DNA of 64,000 nucleotides from Mediterraneibacter hominis (GCF_014287475.1 NZ_JACOPF010000001.1:744001-808000); one strand, 5' to 3'. Positions 17,300 through 26,142 are shown, numbered from the stretch's first letter. Made by a program: numbers and translations. The notes: generated by a model not told the origin, from the letters alone.

Positions 17300-18214
17300 A
17301 TGGAGTATATTCTGACAGCAGACGCACTTTCCAAGCATTACGGCAATTTTAAAGCACTGGATAGGTTTACCATGCATATTCCCAAAGGATCTATCTATGG
17401 ATTTGTCGGAAAAAATGGAGCTGGAAAGACAACCTTTATCCGTCTTATCTGCGGTCTGCAAAAACCGACGAAGGGAACCTACACATTATACGGGACAAAA
17501 AACACCCATAAAAATATCGGTATGTGCCGGCGCAGAATGGGTGCTGTCGTCGAGACCCCTTCTATCTATCTCGATATGACAGCAGAGGAAAACCTAAAAG
17601 AGCAATATCGTATTTTAGGGCTTCCTTCCTTTGCCGACATCCCAGAGCTTCTCTGTCTCGTCGGACTAAACGACACAGGAAAAAAGAAAGCTAAAAACTT
17701 TTCCCTGGGCATGCGCCAGAGACTTGGCATTGCTGTAGCGCTGGCGGGAAGTCCTGATTTTCTTGTTCTGGATGAACCCGTCAATGGATTAGATCCACAG
17801 GGCATCATTGAAATGCGGGAACTCATTCTAAAACTTAACCGCGAAAAGCAAATTACCGTATTGATATCCAGCCATATCCTGGATGAGCTGTCCCGTCTCG
17901 CTACCTGTTATGGCTTTATAGACAACGGACGCATGATAAAAGAAATCGGCGCAAAGGAGTTAGAGGCTGCATGCCGTAAATGTATCCGTATACAGGTATC
18001 TGCTATAAAGCCTCTTACTCTGACACTAGACAGCATGGGAATTGACTATCATATTCTGTCAGATACAATGGCAGATGTTTTCGCGAAAATAAATATTTCT
18101 CAGCTTGCACTCGCACTCTCTAAACAGGACTGCGATATTCTCTCTGTCACAGAACGGGAGGAAACACTGGAAAGCTATTATGTCAATCTGATTGGAGGTG
18201 CACGCAATGAATAA
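17300..18214 (+). CDS. ABC transporter ATP-binding protein (BcrA-like)
   Basis: The 304-aa ATPase has Walker A GKNGAGKTT (about 34-42), signature FSLGMRQRLGIA and Walker B FLVLDEPVNGLDPQG. A roughly 80-residue C-terminal extension follows, as in the bacitracin/lantibiotic-type (BcrA) export ATPases. GGAGG stands 10 nt before the ATG. It overlaps the permease start. With a dedicated two-component system, the usual role is sensing and resistance to a peptide antibiotic or other envelope-acting compound. The substrate is unknown. Confidence 0.92.
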   Translation: MEYILTADALSKHYGNFKALDRFTMHIPKGSIYGFVGKNGAGKTTFIRLICGLQKPTKGTYTLYGTKNTHKNIGMCRRRMGAVVETPSIYLDMTAEENLKEQYRILGLPSFADIPELLCLVGLNDTGKKKAKNFSLGMRQRLGIAVALAGSPDFLVLDEPVNGLDPQGIIEMRELILKLNREKQITVLISSHILDELSRLATCYGFIDNGRMIKEIGAKELEAACRKCIRIQVSAIKPLTLTLDSMGIDYHILSDTMADVFAKINISQLALALSKQDCDILSVTEREETLESYYVNLIGGARNE

Positions 18215-19034
18215 ACTGTTTGCCGCGAATTTTTCCCGTTTAAAAAAAGACAAACCCTTCTGGATATGTAATCTTTTCATGATCGCCTTTTCTATTTTCC
18301 TACAGATTACTTATTGCAGAAGCATAGAAGATTTTACATTTGTCTTAGATGAGATGGTTTTTACCTACTGTACCTTTGTCGGCATTTTACTTGCTGCCTT
18401 TGTCAGCCTTTTTATCGGTACAGAATACAGTGACGGCACTATCCGGAACAAAATGATTATCGGGCATACCCGAACGGCCATCTATCTTACGAATCTTTTT
18501 ACCTGCTGCTTCGCCGGACTTGTCATGTGCTTTAGCTTTATTCTTCCTACATTGATAATCGGTATCCCGCTGTTTGGATTTTTTTCGGCAGATTTACGTT
18601 CTATCCTGCTTCTTCTCTTCTTAAGTTTTGCTATGACCTTTGCCTTTGTCTCTCTTTTGACACTGGTTTCCATGCTCAGGCAAAACCGCGCCATAGCATC
18701 CGTCATCAATATACTGGGAGTCTTTATCCTCCTGTTTTTCGCGGCCTATATCAATGCACGCCTGCAGGAGCCAAAGACTTATGATTCTTATATATATGAA
18801 ACGGATTCCGGACAGATTGCAGAGGAGGCAGAAGAACCCAATCCCTACTACTTAACCGGCGGCAAGCGTAAAATGTATCAGTTTCTTTTTGACGCGCTTC
18901 CAACCGGACAGGCTATCCAGCTCACGCAGATGCAGCCCCATGATCCAGTCGTATCCGCCCTTTCCTCGGCAGGTATCTGTCTTATCGCCTCTGGAGTTGG
19001 AATTGTAGTCTTTAAACGAAAGGATATTAAATAA
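18207..19034 (+). CDS. ABC-2 type permease
   Basis: The 275-aa protein has about six membrane segments and an extracytoplasmic loop near residues 180-225 rich in E and Y. There is no ATPase motif. GGAGGTG precedes the ATG at 18207, which overlaps the end of the ATPase gene, so the two subunits are translationally coupled. It is probably a homodimer working with the preceding ATPase. The 10-helix BceB plan is not seen, which favours the Bcr-type over the Bce-type. Confidence 0.88.
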   Translation: MNKLFAANFSRLKKDKPFWICNLFMIAFSIFLQITYCRSIEDFTFVLDEMVFTYCTFVGILLAAFVSLFIGTEYSDGTIRNKMIIGHTRTAIYLTNLFTCCFAGLVMCFSFILPTLIIGIPLFGFFSADLRSILLLLFLSFAMTFAFVSLLTLVSMLRQNRAIASVINILGVFILLFFAAYINARLQEPKTYDSYIYETDSGQIAEEAEEPNPYYLTGGKRKMYQFLFDALPTGQAIQLTQMQPHDPVVSALSSAGICLIASGVGIVVFKRKDIK

Positions 19035-19082
19035 TAAAATGAGGAAACAAGGAAACGTATAGAAAGGAGCTTTTACAGGCAT

Positions 19083-19970
19083 ATGGAATTTTATCTTTGG
19101 GGAGTGATTCTTTTTCTGGGGATTCTCCTAATCTGGCTGTTTTTAAAAATCTTGCTGTTAAAAAAGTCTGCCAGGGAAATTGAAATGCAGTTTTCCGCCA
19201 GATTAAAAGAGGATACCAATGTTTTGATCGATATATCCTGCCGCGATAAATATATGAGAAAATTAGCAGACCAGATCAATCTGCAGCTAAAGGAGCTTCG
19301 TACCCAGAGACACCGCTTCTCACAGGGAGATTTAGAATTAAAAGAGGCTGTTACCAATATTTCCCACGACCTGCGCACTCCCCTCACTGCAATCTCTGGT
19401 TATCTGGATTTACTAGAAGGAGAAGAAAAGTCAGAAAATGCAGAGCGCTATCTGCATATCATTCGGGAACGCACAGACATTTTAAAACAGCTTACAGAAG
19501 AGTTATTCCGTTATTCTGTATTTTCTTCTCTCTCAAAAGAGATAAAATTCATGCCTGTTATTTTAAATAGGGCTCTCGAGGACAGTCTCTCGGCATACTA
19601 TGCGGTATTCAAGCAAAAAAATATCCATCCCGAGGTCTCTATGCCAGAGAAAAAAATCCAGCGTATGCTGGATTTTGATATGCTTCTGCGCATTTTTGCA
19701 AATATTTTGAGCAATGCGCTTAAATACAGTGACGGAGATTTAAAAATCACACTGAAGGAAACCGGCGAAATCATTTTTTCCAATCATGCCGCCAACATGG
19801 ATGAGATACAGGCAAAAAGGCTGTTCGACCGCTTTTACACAGTCGAGACAGCCTCCAAATCTACCGGTCTTGGGCTTTCTATTGCGAAAATCCTCACAGA
19901 GCAGATGAACGGAACGATCGATGCAGAATATTGCCGTCAAGTATTAAGTATTCATTTATTTTTCCCTTAA
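19083..19970 (+). CDS. Sensor histidine kinase, single membrane segment
   Basis: The 295-aa kinase has one N-terminal membrane segment (residues about 3-26), a short helical linker, the H-box SHDLRTPL, N-box ANILSNALKYS and G-box STGLGLSIAK. There is no extracellular sensor domain, so the signal is probably received in the membrane or from the transporter. It follows the permease by 48 nt and presumably phosphorylates the regulator at 16550. Its last 15 nt overlap the 3' end of rarA on the opposite strand. Confidence 0.92.
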   Translation: MEFYLWGVILFLGILLIWLFLKILLLKKSAREIEMQFSARLKEDTNVLIDISCRDKYMRKLADQINLQLKELRTQRHRFSQGDLELKEAVTNISHDLRTPLTAISGYLDLLEGEEKSENAERYLHIIRERTDILKQLTEELFRYSVFSSLSKEIKFMPVILNRALEDSLSAYYAVFKQKNIHPEVSMPEKKIQRMLDFDMLLRIFANILSNALKYSDGDLKITLKETGEIIFSNHAANMDEIQAKRLFDRFYTVETASKSTGLGLSIAKILTEQMNGTIDAEYCRQVLSIHLFFP

Positions 19971-21272
19971 ACGTGCTTTCATTTCTTCCAGCCGTTTCTT
20001 TATTTCTTCTTCTGCCCCCTGATCTGTGGGAATATAATAGTGCCTGTCTTTTAGGGAATCTGGCATACACTGCATATGTGCAATTTTCTCTTCCGTGTCA
20101 TGGGCGTAAATATATCCTTTTCCATATTCCAGCTCTCTCATCAGCTTTGTCGGTGCGTTTCTCAAATGCAGAGGCACCGGCTCTGCGGGCATTGTCTTTA
20201 CATCCTGTTTGCAGGACTCACAGGCGCGGTACAATGCATTGGATTTGGGCGCTGACGCAAGATAAGCAGCCGCATGCGTCAAATGCACATCACACTCTGG
20301 CATACCTAGAAAGTGGCATGCCTGGTATGCCGCAACCGCTATCTGTAGTGCATTGCTATCAGCCATTCCGATATCCTCGCTTGCAAACCGCACCAGCCTT
20401 CTGGCAATATATAACGGATTTTCCCCACCGTCCAACATACGGCACATCCAGTATATCGCCGCGTCTACATCACTGTTGCGCATAGATTTATGAAGTGCGG
20501 ATATAAGGTTATAATGCTCCTCTCCCGTTTTGTCATACAAAAGGGAACGGCGGCTGATACACTGTACCATCCCCTCCTTCGTAACCGTAATTCCCTGCGC
20601 GCTGATTTCTCCATTTAACACTGCCATCTCCAGTGTATTTAGCGCCGTGCGCGCATCTCCATTTGCAAATACTGCAATCGCCTGTAGTTTATCCTCTGTA
20701 ATCTGTACATTCTGGTCTTTAAAGCCTGCCGGATTTGCCAGCGCATTCTTTAAAAGTCTTACTATATCCTTCTCCTCCAGCGCTTTTAACACAAACACCC
20801 TGCATCTTGAAAGAAGCGCCGCATTGATCTCAAAAGATGGATTTTCTGTTGTCGCACCAATTAAAATAATACTTCCTCTTTCAACAAAAGGAAGAAACGC
20901 ATCCTGCTGTGCTTTGTTAAACCGGTGAATCTCGTCTACAAACAGAACCGTACGCCTTCCCATGCGCCGGCTGTTTTCTGCCTGCCGCATCACCTCCTTA
21001 ATCTCCTTGATCCCACTTGTAACTGCACTGAAATTAATAAATTCTGACTTTGTTTTTCCAGCTATAATACTGGCAAGCGTCGTCTTGCCCACTCCCGGCG
21101 GTCCCCAGAATATCATAGAAGAAATCTGATCCCGTTCAATAAGCTGTCTTAATATCTTCCCTCTGCCCAAAAGATGCTCCTGCCCTACAAACGTCTCCAG
21201 AGAATCCGGCCGTAATCTGCTGGCAAGCGGCGCCATTGCCGGCTGTTCCTCAAACAGTGTCATCTGCTCCAT
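19956..21272 (-). CDS. rarA: Replication-associated recombination ATPase RarA (MgsA)
   Basis: The 438-aa AAA+ protein has Walker A GPPGVGKTT, Walker B LFVDEIHRFNKAQQD, sensor 1 GATTENPSFE and the C-terminal tetramerisation domain (RFASEDIGMADSNALQ). RarA acts at stalled forks with the clamp loader and recombination proteins. It is full length. No terminator was seen beyond its 3' end, where it overlaps the histidine-kinase gene. Confidence 0.95.
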   Translation of the reverse strand: MEQMTLFEEQPAMAPLASRLRPDSLETFVGQEHLLGRGKILRQLIERDQISSMIFWGPPGVGKTTLASIIAGKTKSEFINFSAVTSGIKEIKEVMRQAENSRRMGRRTVLFVDEIHRFNKAQQDAFLPFVERGSIILIGATTENPSFEINAALLSRCRVFVLKALEEKDIVRLLKNALANPAGFKDQNVQITEDKLQAIAVFANGDARTALNTLEMAVLNGEISAQGITVTKEGMVQCISRRSLLYDKTGEEHYNLISALHKSMRNSDVDAAIYWMCRMLDGGENPLYIARRLVRFASEDIGMADSNALQIAVAAYQACHFLGMPECDVHLTHAAAYLASAPKSNALYRACESCKQDVKTMPAEPVPLHLRNAPTKLMRELEYGKGYIYAHDTEEKIAHMQCMPDSLKDRHYYIPTDQGAEEEIKKRLEEMKARLREK

Positions 21273-21336
21273 CTGTCTCCACTTCCTTATTTCACCTTAT
21301 TTGCACACTCTGTTGCCCTGCTATTTGATTTCCGAA

Positions 21337-21398
21337 CAAAGTGGACAAGCCCGCTTCAACTCCCCTGCCCCTCAATCTTGAGGTGCTTGTCCACTTTG
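21337..21398. repeat. Inverted repeat with nested hairpin upstream of rarA
   Basis: CAAAGTGGACAAGC at 21337-21350 is exactly complementary to GCTTGTCCACTTTG at 21385-21398. The 34-nt loop holds a smaller hairpin, CCTCAA-TC-TTGAGG. It is the first of three stem-loops in the 305-nt gene-free stretch 21273-21577. The stretch has no convincing ORF with a ribosome-binding site; rarA's promoter must be here but is not clear. Confidence 0.7.
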
Positions 21399-21399
21399 C

Positions 21400-21450
21400 G
21401 CGCCGCCGCAATATCGCAAAGCGGTAAAATTTCCTTATTGCGGCGTGCGC
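21400..21450. repeat. Second stem-loop of the rarA-pnp spacer
   Basis: GCGCCGCCGCAATA pairs with TATTGCGGCGTGCGC (one bulged base) around a 22-nt loop. It begins one base after the first inverted repeat and is much richer in GC than its surroundings. Confidence 0.6.
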
Positions 21451-21466
21451 ATCCCGCCCGGAGGGC

Positions 21467-21512
21467 TTTTTATATAATAGGAAATTTATCGAAATTTCCT
21501 ATTATATAAAAA
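21467..21512. terminator. Perfect 21-bp hairpin downstream of pnp
   Basis: A 21-bp perfect stem with a 4-nt loop (ATCG), almost all A/T in its outer half, with T-runs forming the stem base on either strand. It lies about 65 nt past the pnp stop. A weaker hairpin with AGAGG/CCTCT and seven T lies between. It may act as a terminator in both directions or as a 3' stabiliser of pnp mRNA. Confidence 0.55.
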
Positions 21513-21577
21513 AAGAGGACTGCCATGACCGCAGATTTCCCTGCCTCTATAACAATCCCCTTGTATTTCTTTTATTT

Positions 21578-23665
21578 TTACTCTACCACGTCTCTCATAC
21601 TGAAGCTGAATCTGCCCATTTTATCTTTCCCAAGGCATACAACCTTCACAACGTCTCCAATGGAAAGAACGTCTTCTACCTTGTTCACTCTTTCTTTAGA
21701 AATCTTAGAAATATGAACCATTCCTTCTTTGCCCGGCGCAAATTCTAAGAACGCGCCGAATTCTTTTATACTGACAACCTTTCCCTCGAACACCTGTCCG
21801 GCTTCAAACTCTGTCACAATCGTAGTAATCAGCTTCGCCGCCTTGTCCATTCCCTCTTTTTCTGTTCCGCAGATCGAAACGGCGCCGTCGTCTGTAATAT
21901 CAATCTTTACACCTGTCTCATCGATAATGGCATTGATCGTTTTTCCTCTCTGACCGACTACATCTCCGATCTTCTGCGGATCTATCTGCATTTGAATGAT
22001 CTTTGGAGCATAAGACCCAACCTCTGGTCTTGGCTCACTGATAGCTTTACTCATTATTTCGTCCAGAATATATGTTCTCGCTTTCTTTGTAGCAGCAATT
22101 GCCTCCTCTATGATCGGCCTTGTCAAGCCATGAATCTTGATGTCCATCTGAATGGCAGTGATTCCCTTATGTGTCCCTGCGACCTTAAAATCCATGTCTC
22201 CAAAGAAATCCTCCAGCCCCTGAATATCTGTCAGCACCAAATACTCGTCATCTGTTTCTCCTGTCACAAGTCCCGCGGAGATTCCTGCTACTGCCGCTTT
22301 TATCGGTACACCTGCCGTCATCAGAGACATGCTTGAAGCACACACGCTTGCCTGAGAAGTAGAACCGTTTGACTCAAAGGTTTCGGAAACTGTACGAATT
22401 GCGTACGGAAATTCGGCCTCATCAGGAAGCACTGGAAGCAGCGCTCTCTCCGCCAGCGCTCCATGTCCAATCTCGCGGCGGCCAGGCCCTCTGGACGGTT
22501 TTGTCTCTCCTACGGAATAAGACGGGAAATTATAATGGTGCATGTACCGCTTCGAGGTTTCCGCCTCATCCAACCCGTCGATTCTCTGCGCATCGGACAA
22601 CGGTGCCAGCGTCGTAACTGTACATATCTGTGTTTGTCCTCTTGTAAACATCGCAGAACCATGCACTCTTGGAATCAAATCCACTTCTGCCGCAAGCGGA
22701 CGGATCTGATCAATGGCACGTCCGTCCGGACGCTTGTGATCTTTTAAAATCATCTTTCTAACCGTCTTTTTCTGATACTGGTACACAGCCTCTCCTAAGA
22801 CTTCCAGCCACTCTTCCTTCTCTGCAAACGCTTCTTCCAGCTTTTCTGTAATCTGGCGGATGTTCTCTTCTCTGGTCTGTTTGTCATCTGTAAAGACTGC
22901 TTCTTCCATCTGTGCCGGAGGAACCAACTCCTTTATCGCTTCAAACAGTTCCTCCGGAACGGCACAGCTTGTATACGCATGCTTTTGTTTTCCACACTCC
23001 GCAACAATTGTGTCAATAAAAGCAATCACTTTCTGGTTCAATTCATGTGCCGCAAAAATCGCCTCAATCATCTTTTCTTCCGGCACTTCGTTTGCTCCAG
23101 CCTCAATCATAATTACCTTCTCTTTTGTAGAGGCAACTGTAAGGGCAAGATCGGAAACTTCTTTCTGTGCTGCTGTCGGATTGAATACAAACGCACCGTC
23201 CACCAATCCTACCTGCGTTGTGGAAATCGGGCCGTCAAACGGAATGTCCGAAATAGTAGTCGCGATTGCCGCACCGAGCATTGCCGTCAGTTCTGGACTG
23301 CAGTCCTGATCTACTGACATGACTAAATTTTCCAGTGTGACGTCATTTCTATAGTCTTTCGGGAAAAGCGGACGCATTGGCCTGTCTATGACACGGCAGG
23401 TCAGCACTGCGTTCTCTGATGCCTTTCCTTCTCTTTTGTTAAAGCCGCCCGGTATCTTTCCTACTGCATACTGTCTTTCATTATACTCCACACTCAGCGG
23501 AAAGAAATCAATCCCATCCCTTGGCTTCTCTGATGCTGTCGCCGTACAAAGCACTGTCGTATCCCCATAATGCATAAGCACAGCGCCGTTTGCCTGCTTT
23601 GCCACTCGATCCACATCTACACGCAGAGTTCTGCCGGCAAGTTCCATTTCAAATTTCTTGTACAT
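21578..23665 (-). CDS. pnp: Polyribonucleotide nucleotidyltransferase (PNPase)
   Basis: PNPase degrades RNA 3'-5' by phosphorolysis. The 695-aa protein has two RNase PH-like domains (the second with RTVSETFESNGSTSQASVCA), a KH domain (IGDVVGQRGKTINAI, about 575) and a C-terminal S1 domain (GQVFEGKVVSIKEFGAFLEF). It is full length. It follows rpsO, the usual arrangement, but has its own promoter and a long structured leader after the rpsO terminator. Confidence 0.98.
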   Translation of the reverse strand: MYKKFEMELAGRTLRVDVDRVAKQANGAVLMHYGDTTVLCTATASEKPRDGIDFFPLSVEYNERQYAVGKIPGGFNKREGKASENAVLTCRVIDRPMRPLFPKDYRNDVTLENLVMSVDQDCSPELTAMLGAAIATTISDIPFDGPISTTQVGLVDGAFVFNPTAAQKEVSDLALTVASTKEKVIMIEAGANEVPEEKMIEAIFAAHELNQKVIAFIDTIVAECGKQKHAYTSCAVPEELFEAIKELVPPAQMEEAVFTDDKQTREENIRQITEKLEEAFAEKEEWLEVLGEAVYQYQKKTVRKMILKDHKRPDGRAIDQIRPLAAEVDLIPRVHGSAMFTRGQTQICTVTTLAPLSDAQRIDGLDEAETSKRYMHHYNFPSYSVGETKPSRGPGRREIGHGALAERALLPVLPDEAEFPYAIRTVSETFESNGSTSQASVCASSMSLMTAGVPIKAAVAGISAGLVTGETDDEYLVLTDIQGLEDFFGDMDFKVAGTHKGITAIQMDIKIHGLTRPIIEEAIAATKKARTYILDEIMSKAISEPRPEVGSYAPKIIQMQIDPQKIGDVVGQRGKTINAIIDETGVKIDITDDGAVSICGTEKEGMDKAAKLITTIVTEFEAGQVFEGKVVSIKEFGAFLEFAPGKEGMVHISKISKERVNKVEDVLSIGDVVKVVCLGKDKMGRFSFSMRDVVE

Positions 23666-23698
23666 GTCTTTCTCCTTTTTCTATTTCACACATTTTCA

Positions 23699-23779
23699 GA
23701 CTAAAGCTCCGAAACTACTGAAAAACATATTATCAAAGTTAATATCCTTTTCAGTGGTCTCGGCTTTACGCTTTTAGTC
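23699..23779 (-). promoter_or_regulatory. Long imperfect hairpin in the pnp leader
   Basis: On the minus strand GACTAAA, AAAGC and CTGAAAA blocks pair in order with TTTTCAG, GCTTT and TTTAGTC, giving a stem of roughly 26 bp with bulges around a loop of about 23 nt. It lies entirely between the pnp promoter and start codon. In E. coli a leader duplex cut by RNase III mediates PNPase autoregulation; the same role here is inference. Confidence 0.6.
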
Positions 23780-23792
23780 CGCAATCTTTTAT

Positions 23793-23821
23793 ATTATAAC
23801 ATACCACATATATTTAAGCAA
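23793..23821 (-). promoter_or_regulatory. Sigma-A promoter of pnp
   Basis: Minus strand TTGCTT, 17 nt, TATAAT. The -35 lies 3 nt beyond the rpsO terminator stem, so pnp is clearly set up as a separate unit with a leader of about 120 nt. Confidence 0.8.
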
Positions 23822-23823
23822 TC

Positions 23824-23850
23824 AAAAAGGAAGCTGCCTGCTTCCTTTTT
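23824..23850 (-). terminator. Rho-independent terminator of rpsO
   Basis: An 11-bp stem (AAAAAGGAAGC with GCTTCCTTTTT) and a 5-nt loop, 10 nt after the rpsO stop; five T close the stem on the minus strand. Confidence 0.75.
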
Positions 23851-23859
23851 CTTCATACA

Positions 23860-24126
23860 CTATTTTCTTAATCCAAGTCTTTCGATCAGACTGCGGTATC
23901 TCTCGATATCTATCTTTTTCAGATATGCGAGCAAACCACGTCTCTGACCTACCATTTTTAAAAGTCCTCTTCTTGAATGATGATCCTTTGGATTTGCTTT
24001 AAAGTGTTCTGTCAGTTCGTTGATTCTTGCTGTAAGAATTGCGATCTGTACTTCCGGAGATCCTGTATCTCCTTCACTTCTTCCATACTCTGCGATAATC
24101 GCCTGTTTCTTTTCTTTTGCAATCAT
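23860..24126 (-). CDS. rpsO: 30S ribosomal protein S15
   Basis: The 88-aa protein matches S15 throughout ([40 protein letters not shown], ending [10 protein letters not shown]). S15 binds the central domain of 16S rRNA early in 30S assembly. A good AGGAGG precedes the ATG. It is flanked by its own promoter, leader hairpin and terminator. Confidence 0.98.
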   Translation of the reverse strand: MIAKEKKQAIIAEYGRSEGDTGSPEVQIAILTARINELTEHFKANPKDHHSRRGLLKMVGQRRGLLAYLKKIDIERYRSLIERLGLRK

Positions 24127-24169
24127 GTCTGCTTCCTCCTTAAACTTCTTTTTAACCGCCGGATATTAA

Positions 24170-24194
24170 GTAACGGCCGGAGTTTTCCGGTTAC
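24170..24194 (-). promoter_or_regulatory. Leader hairpin of rpsO
   Basis: Minus strand GTAAC pairs with GTTAC and CGGA with TCCG, 45 nt before the start codon. S15 represses its own mRNA through leader structures in several bacteria, so this is a candidate S15-binding element. Confidence 0.45.
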
Positions 24195-24222
24195 CGAACA
24201 TCGGCTGATTTCATACTTGCTT

Positions 24223-24251
24223 AGTATAACATAAGACCTTTTCTGTGTAAA
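24223..24251 (-). promoter_or_regulatory. Sigma-A promoter of rpsO
   Basis: Minus strand TTTACA, 17 nt, TATACT, just downstream of ribF. Confidence 0.7.
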
Positions 24252-24280
24252 GCCTTTTATTTTGTGCCTCTGCATATTTA

Positions 24281-25216
24281 TTATCCCGCCGGCTTCTGCC
24301 TGTCAGCCTCTTGACTTTCCACTCTCTGCTCTTCAAAAAATGCTTTTCCATAGGCAATATCCTGCTCTACATGCTTTTTTAGCTCTTCTATGGAAGAAAA
24401 CGTCGTCTCTGGACGCTCAAACGTGCAGAATTCAATCTCTGCCTTCTTTCCATAAGCATCTGCATGATATGCAAACGCATACACTTCTGTCAGAAGCCTC
24501 CTTTCGTCAGAAACAGTAGGCTTCACCCCTACATTTCCAATCCCTTCATACCAGATTCCCTCCACCTTTATCCGACAGGCATACACTCCAAACCGCGGCA
24601 GAACTTTTCCTTTTTCAGGAGCTACATTCATAGTCGGAAACCCTAACGTCCTGCCAAGCTGCCTGCCATGCTCCACAATACCTGCCATACCGTACCGGTA
24701 ACCTAAGAGTGTATTTGCAAGCTCCACTGCTCCTTGGGAAAGCGCTTCTTTGATATACGTGCTGCTGATCACTCTGCCCTTATATCTTTCTTTCTCTACC
24801 ACTTCTAACTGGTATCCGTACTCTGCCGCGAAAGACGCCAGCATACGGACATCGCCTTTTTTCTCGTATCCAAAACGAAAGTCTGCTCCCACGGCAATAT
24901 ACTTTACTTGCAGTTTCTTTACCAGGATTTCCTGAATAAACCGTTCTGCCTCCATTGTGCGCAGTTCTTCTGTAAACGAACAAGTAATCAGACAGTCAAT
25001 CTGCCCCTCCAGTTTATTTCTGCGTTCTTCATTTGTCATAAGGCAGTCTCTGCCCATGTCAAATGCAAATACAACACTCTCACAGTTTTTCTCTGCATAC
25101 TCTTTTATTTTCTCAATCAACTTTTGATGTCCTCTGTGCAGACCGTCAAACTTTCCCAGGGTCACCGCTGTCCGTTTCTTCCCCTGATAAGACTGGATGT
25201 CTGTAATGTACCGCAT
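24281..25216 (-). CDS. ribF: Bifunctional riboflavin kinase / FAD synthetase
   Basis: RibF makes FMN and then FAD from riboflavin. The 311-aa protein has an N-terminal nucleotidyltransferase domain with GKFDGLHRGH (21-30) and the RVISSTYIKEAL segment, and a C-terminal flavokinase domain with GRTLGFPTMNV. It lies 5 nt after truB; this pairing is very common in Firmicutes. No FMN riboswitch precedes it. Confidence 0.96.
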   Translation of the reverse strand: MRYITDIQSYQGKKRTAVTLGKFDGLHRGHQKLIEKIKEYAEKNCESVVFAFDMGRDCLMTNEERRNKLEGQIDCLITCSFTEELRTMEAERFIQEILVKKLQVKYIAVGADFRFGYEKKGDVRMLASFAAEYGYQLEVVEKERYKGRVISSTYIKEALSQGAVELANTLLGYRYGMAGIVEHGRQLGRTLGFPTMNVAPEKGKVLPRFGVYACRIKVEGIWYEGIGNVGVKPTVSDERRLLTEVYAFAYHADAYGKKAEIEFCTFERPETTFSSIEELKKHVEQDIAYGKAFFEEQRVESQEADRQKPAG

Positions 25217-25221
25217 GTTCC

Positions 25222-26142
25222 TTATCCTTTCCGTTCATCCTGACTTAAGAACATTTTCCTGATTCGGAAGCATTTCTTTTTACCGTCGTAATAATAAATT
25301 CCGATAAAACGCTGTTCTTCATCATAGACTCTTACTTCTTCCTGCGCTTGCCACTCTATGCCGTCAGTTCCTGCCTTAACCGTAAAATCATTTCCATTAT
25401 AGGCAAGCCTTGCCTCTTTTTTCTCTAAAACGATCTTTTTTTGCTCGGAAAACATAGCATCTATTGGAATCAGTACTTTGTCAAGAGCCCCATTTTGGAC
25501 GTATCGTTGAATTTCCTCCAGCGGGTGGCTGTCCTCTATTCTAAAACAGCTTACCTTTGTGCGAAGCAGCTCTTCCATACAGCCTCCGCATCTAAGCTTT
25601 ACACCGATATCATGACATAATGTACGAATATACGTGCCTTTTGAACAGCTTACCCGCATCCGCACTCTTGGAAGCGCAATCTTAAGAATTTCAATATCAT
25701 AGATCTGTACTTGTCGGGGCGCACGCTCTACTTCCTTTCCTTCTCTGGCAAGCTCATATAATTTTTTCCCGTTCACCTTCAAAGCAGAATACATAGGCGG
25801 AACCTGACTATATGTTCCGATAAATCCATGTATACAATCCTTCACCGCTTTTTCTTCCAGTTCAGCGGTCTCTTTCTTTACAAGGACATCCCCAGTTATA
25901 TCCTGTGTATCTGTTTCTATTCCTAGAAGCAGGACACATTCATAGATCTTGTCTTTCTCCGTCAGCATGCCGCACAATTTTGTTGCTTTTCCGAGACATA
26001 CGGGCAAAACTCCCCGGGCATCTGGATCCAATGTTCCTGTGTGTCCGATTTTTTTCTGCTTTGTAATTCCTCTTAATTTTGCCACCACATCATGGGAGGT
26101 ATAGCCTTTTTCTTTATATATGTTTAAGATCCCATTTATCAT
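25222..26142 (-). CDS. truB: tRNA pseudouridine(55) synthase
   Basis: TruB converts U55 of tRNA to pseudouridine. The 306-aa protein has the catalytic motif GTLDPDARG with Asp39, and the KGTYIRTLCHDIG motif near the middle. The C-terminal PUA-like part is present. Its start overlaps the preceding phosphoesterase gene by 4 nt, implying coupled translation. Confidence 0.97.
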   Translation of the reverse strand: MINGILNIYKEKGYTSHDVVAKLRGITKQKKIGHTGTLDPDARGVLPVCLGKATKLCGMLTEKDKIYECVLLLGIETDTQDITGDVLVKKETAELEEKAVKDCIHGFIGTYSQVPPMYSALKVNGKKLYELAREGKEVERAPRQVQIYDIEILKIALPRVRMRVSCSKGTYIRTLCHDIGVKLRCGGCMEELLRTKVSCFRIEDSHPLEEIQRYVQNGALDKVLIPIDAMFSEQKKIVLEKKEARLAYNGNDFTVKAGTDGIEWQAQEEVRVYDEEQRFIGIYYYDGKKKCFRIRKMFLSQDERKG

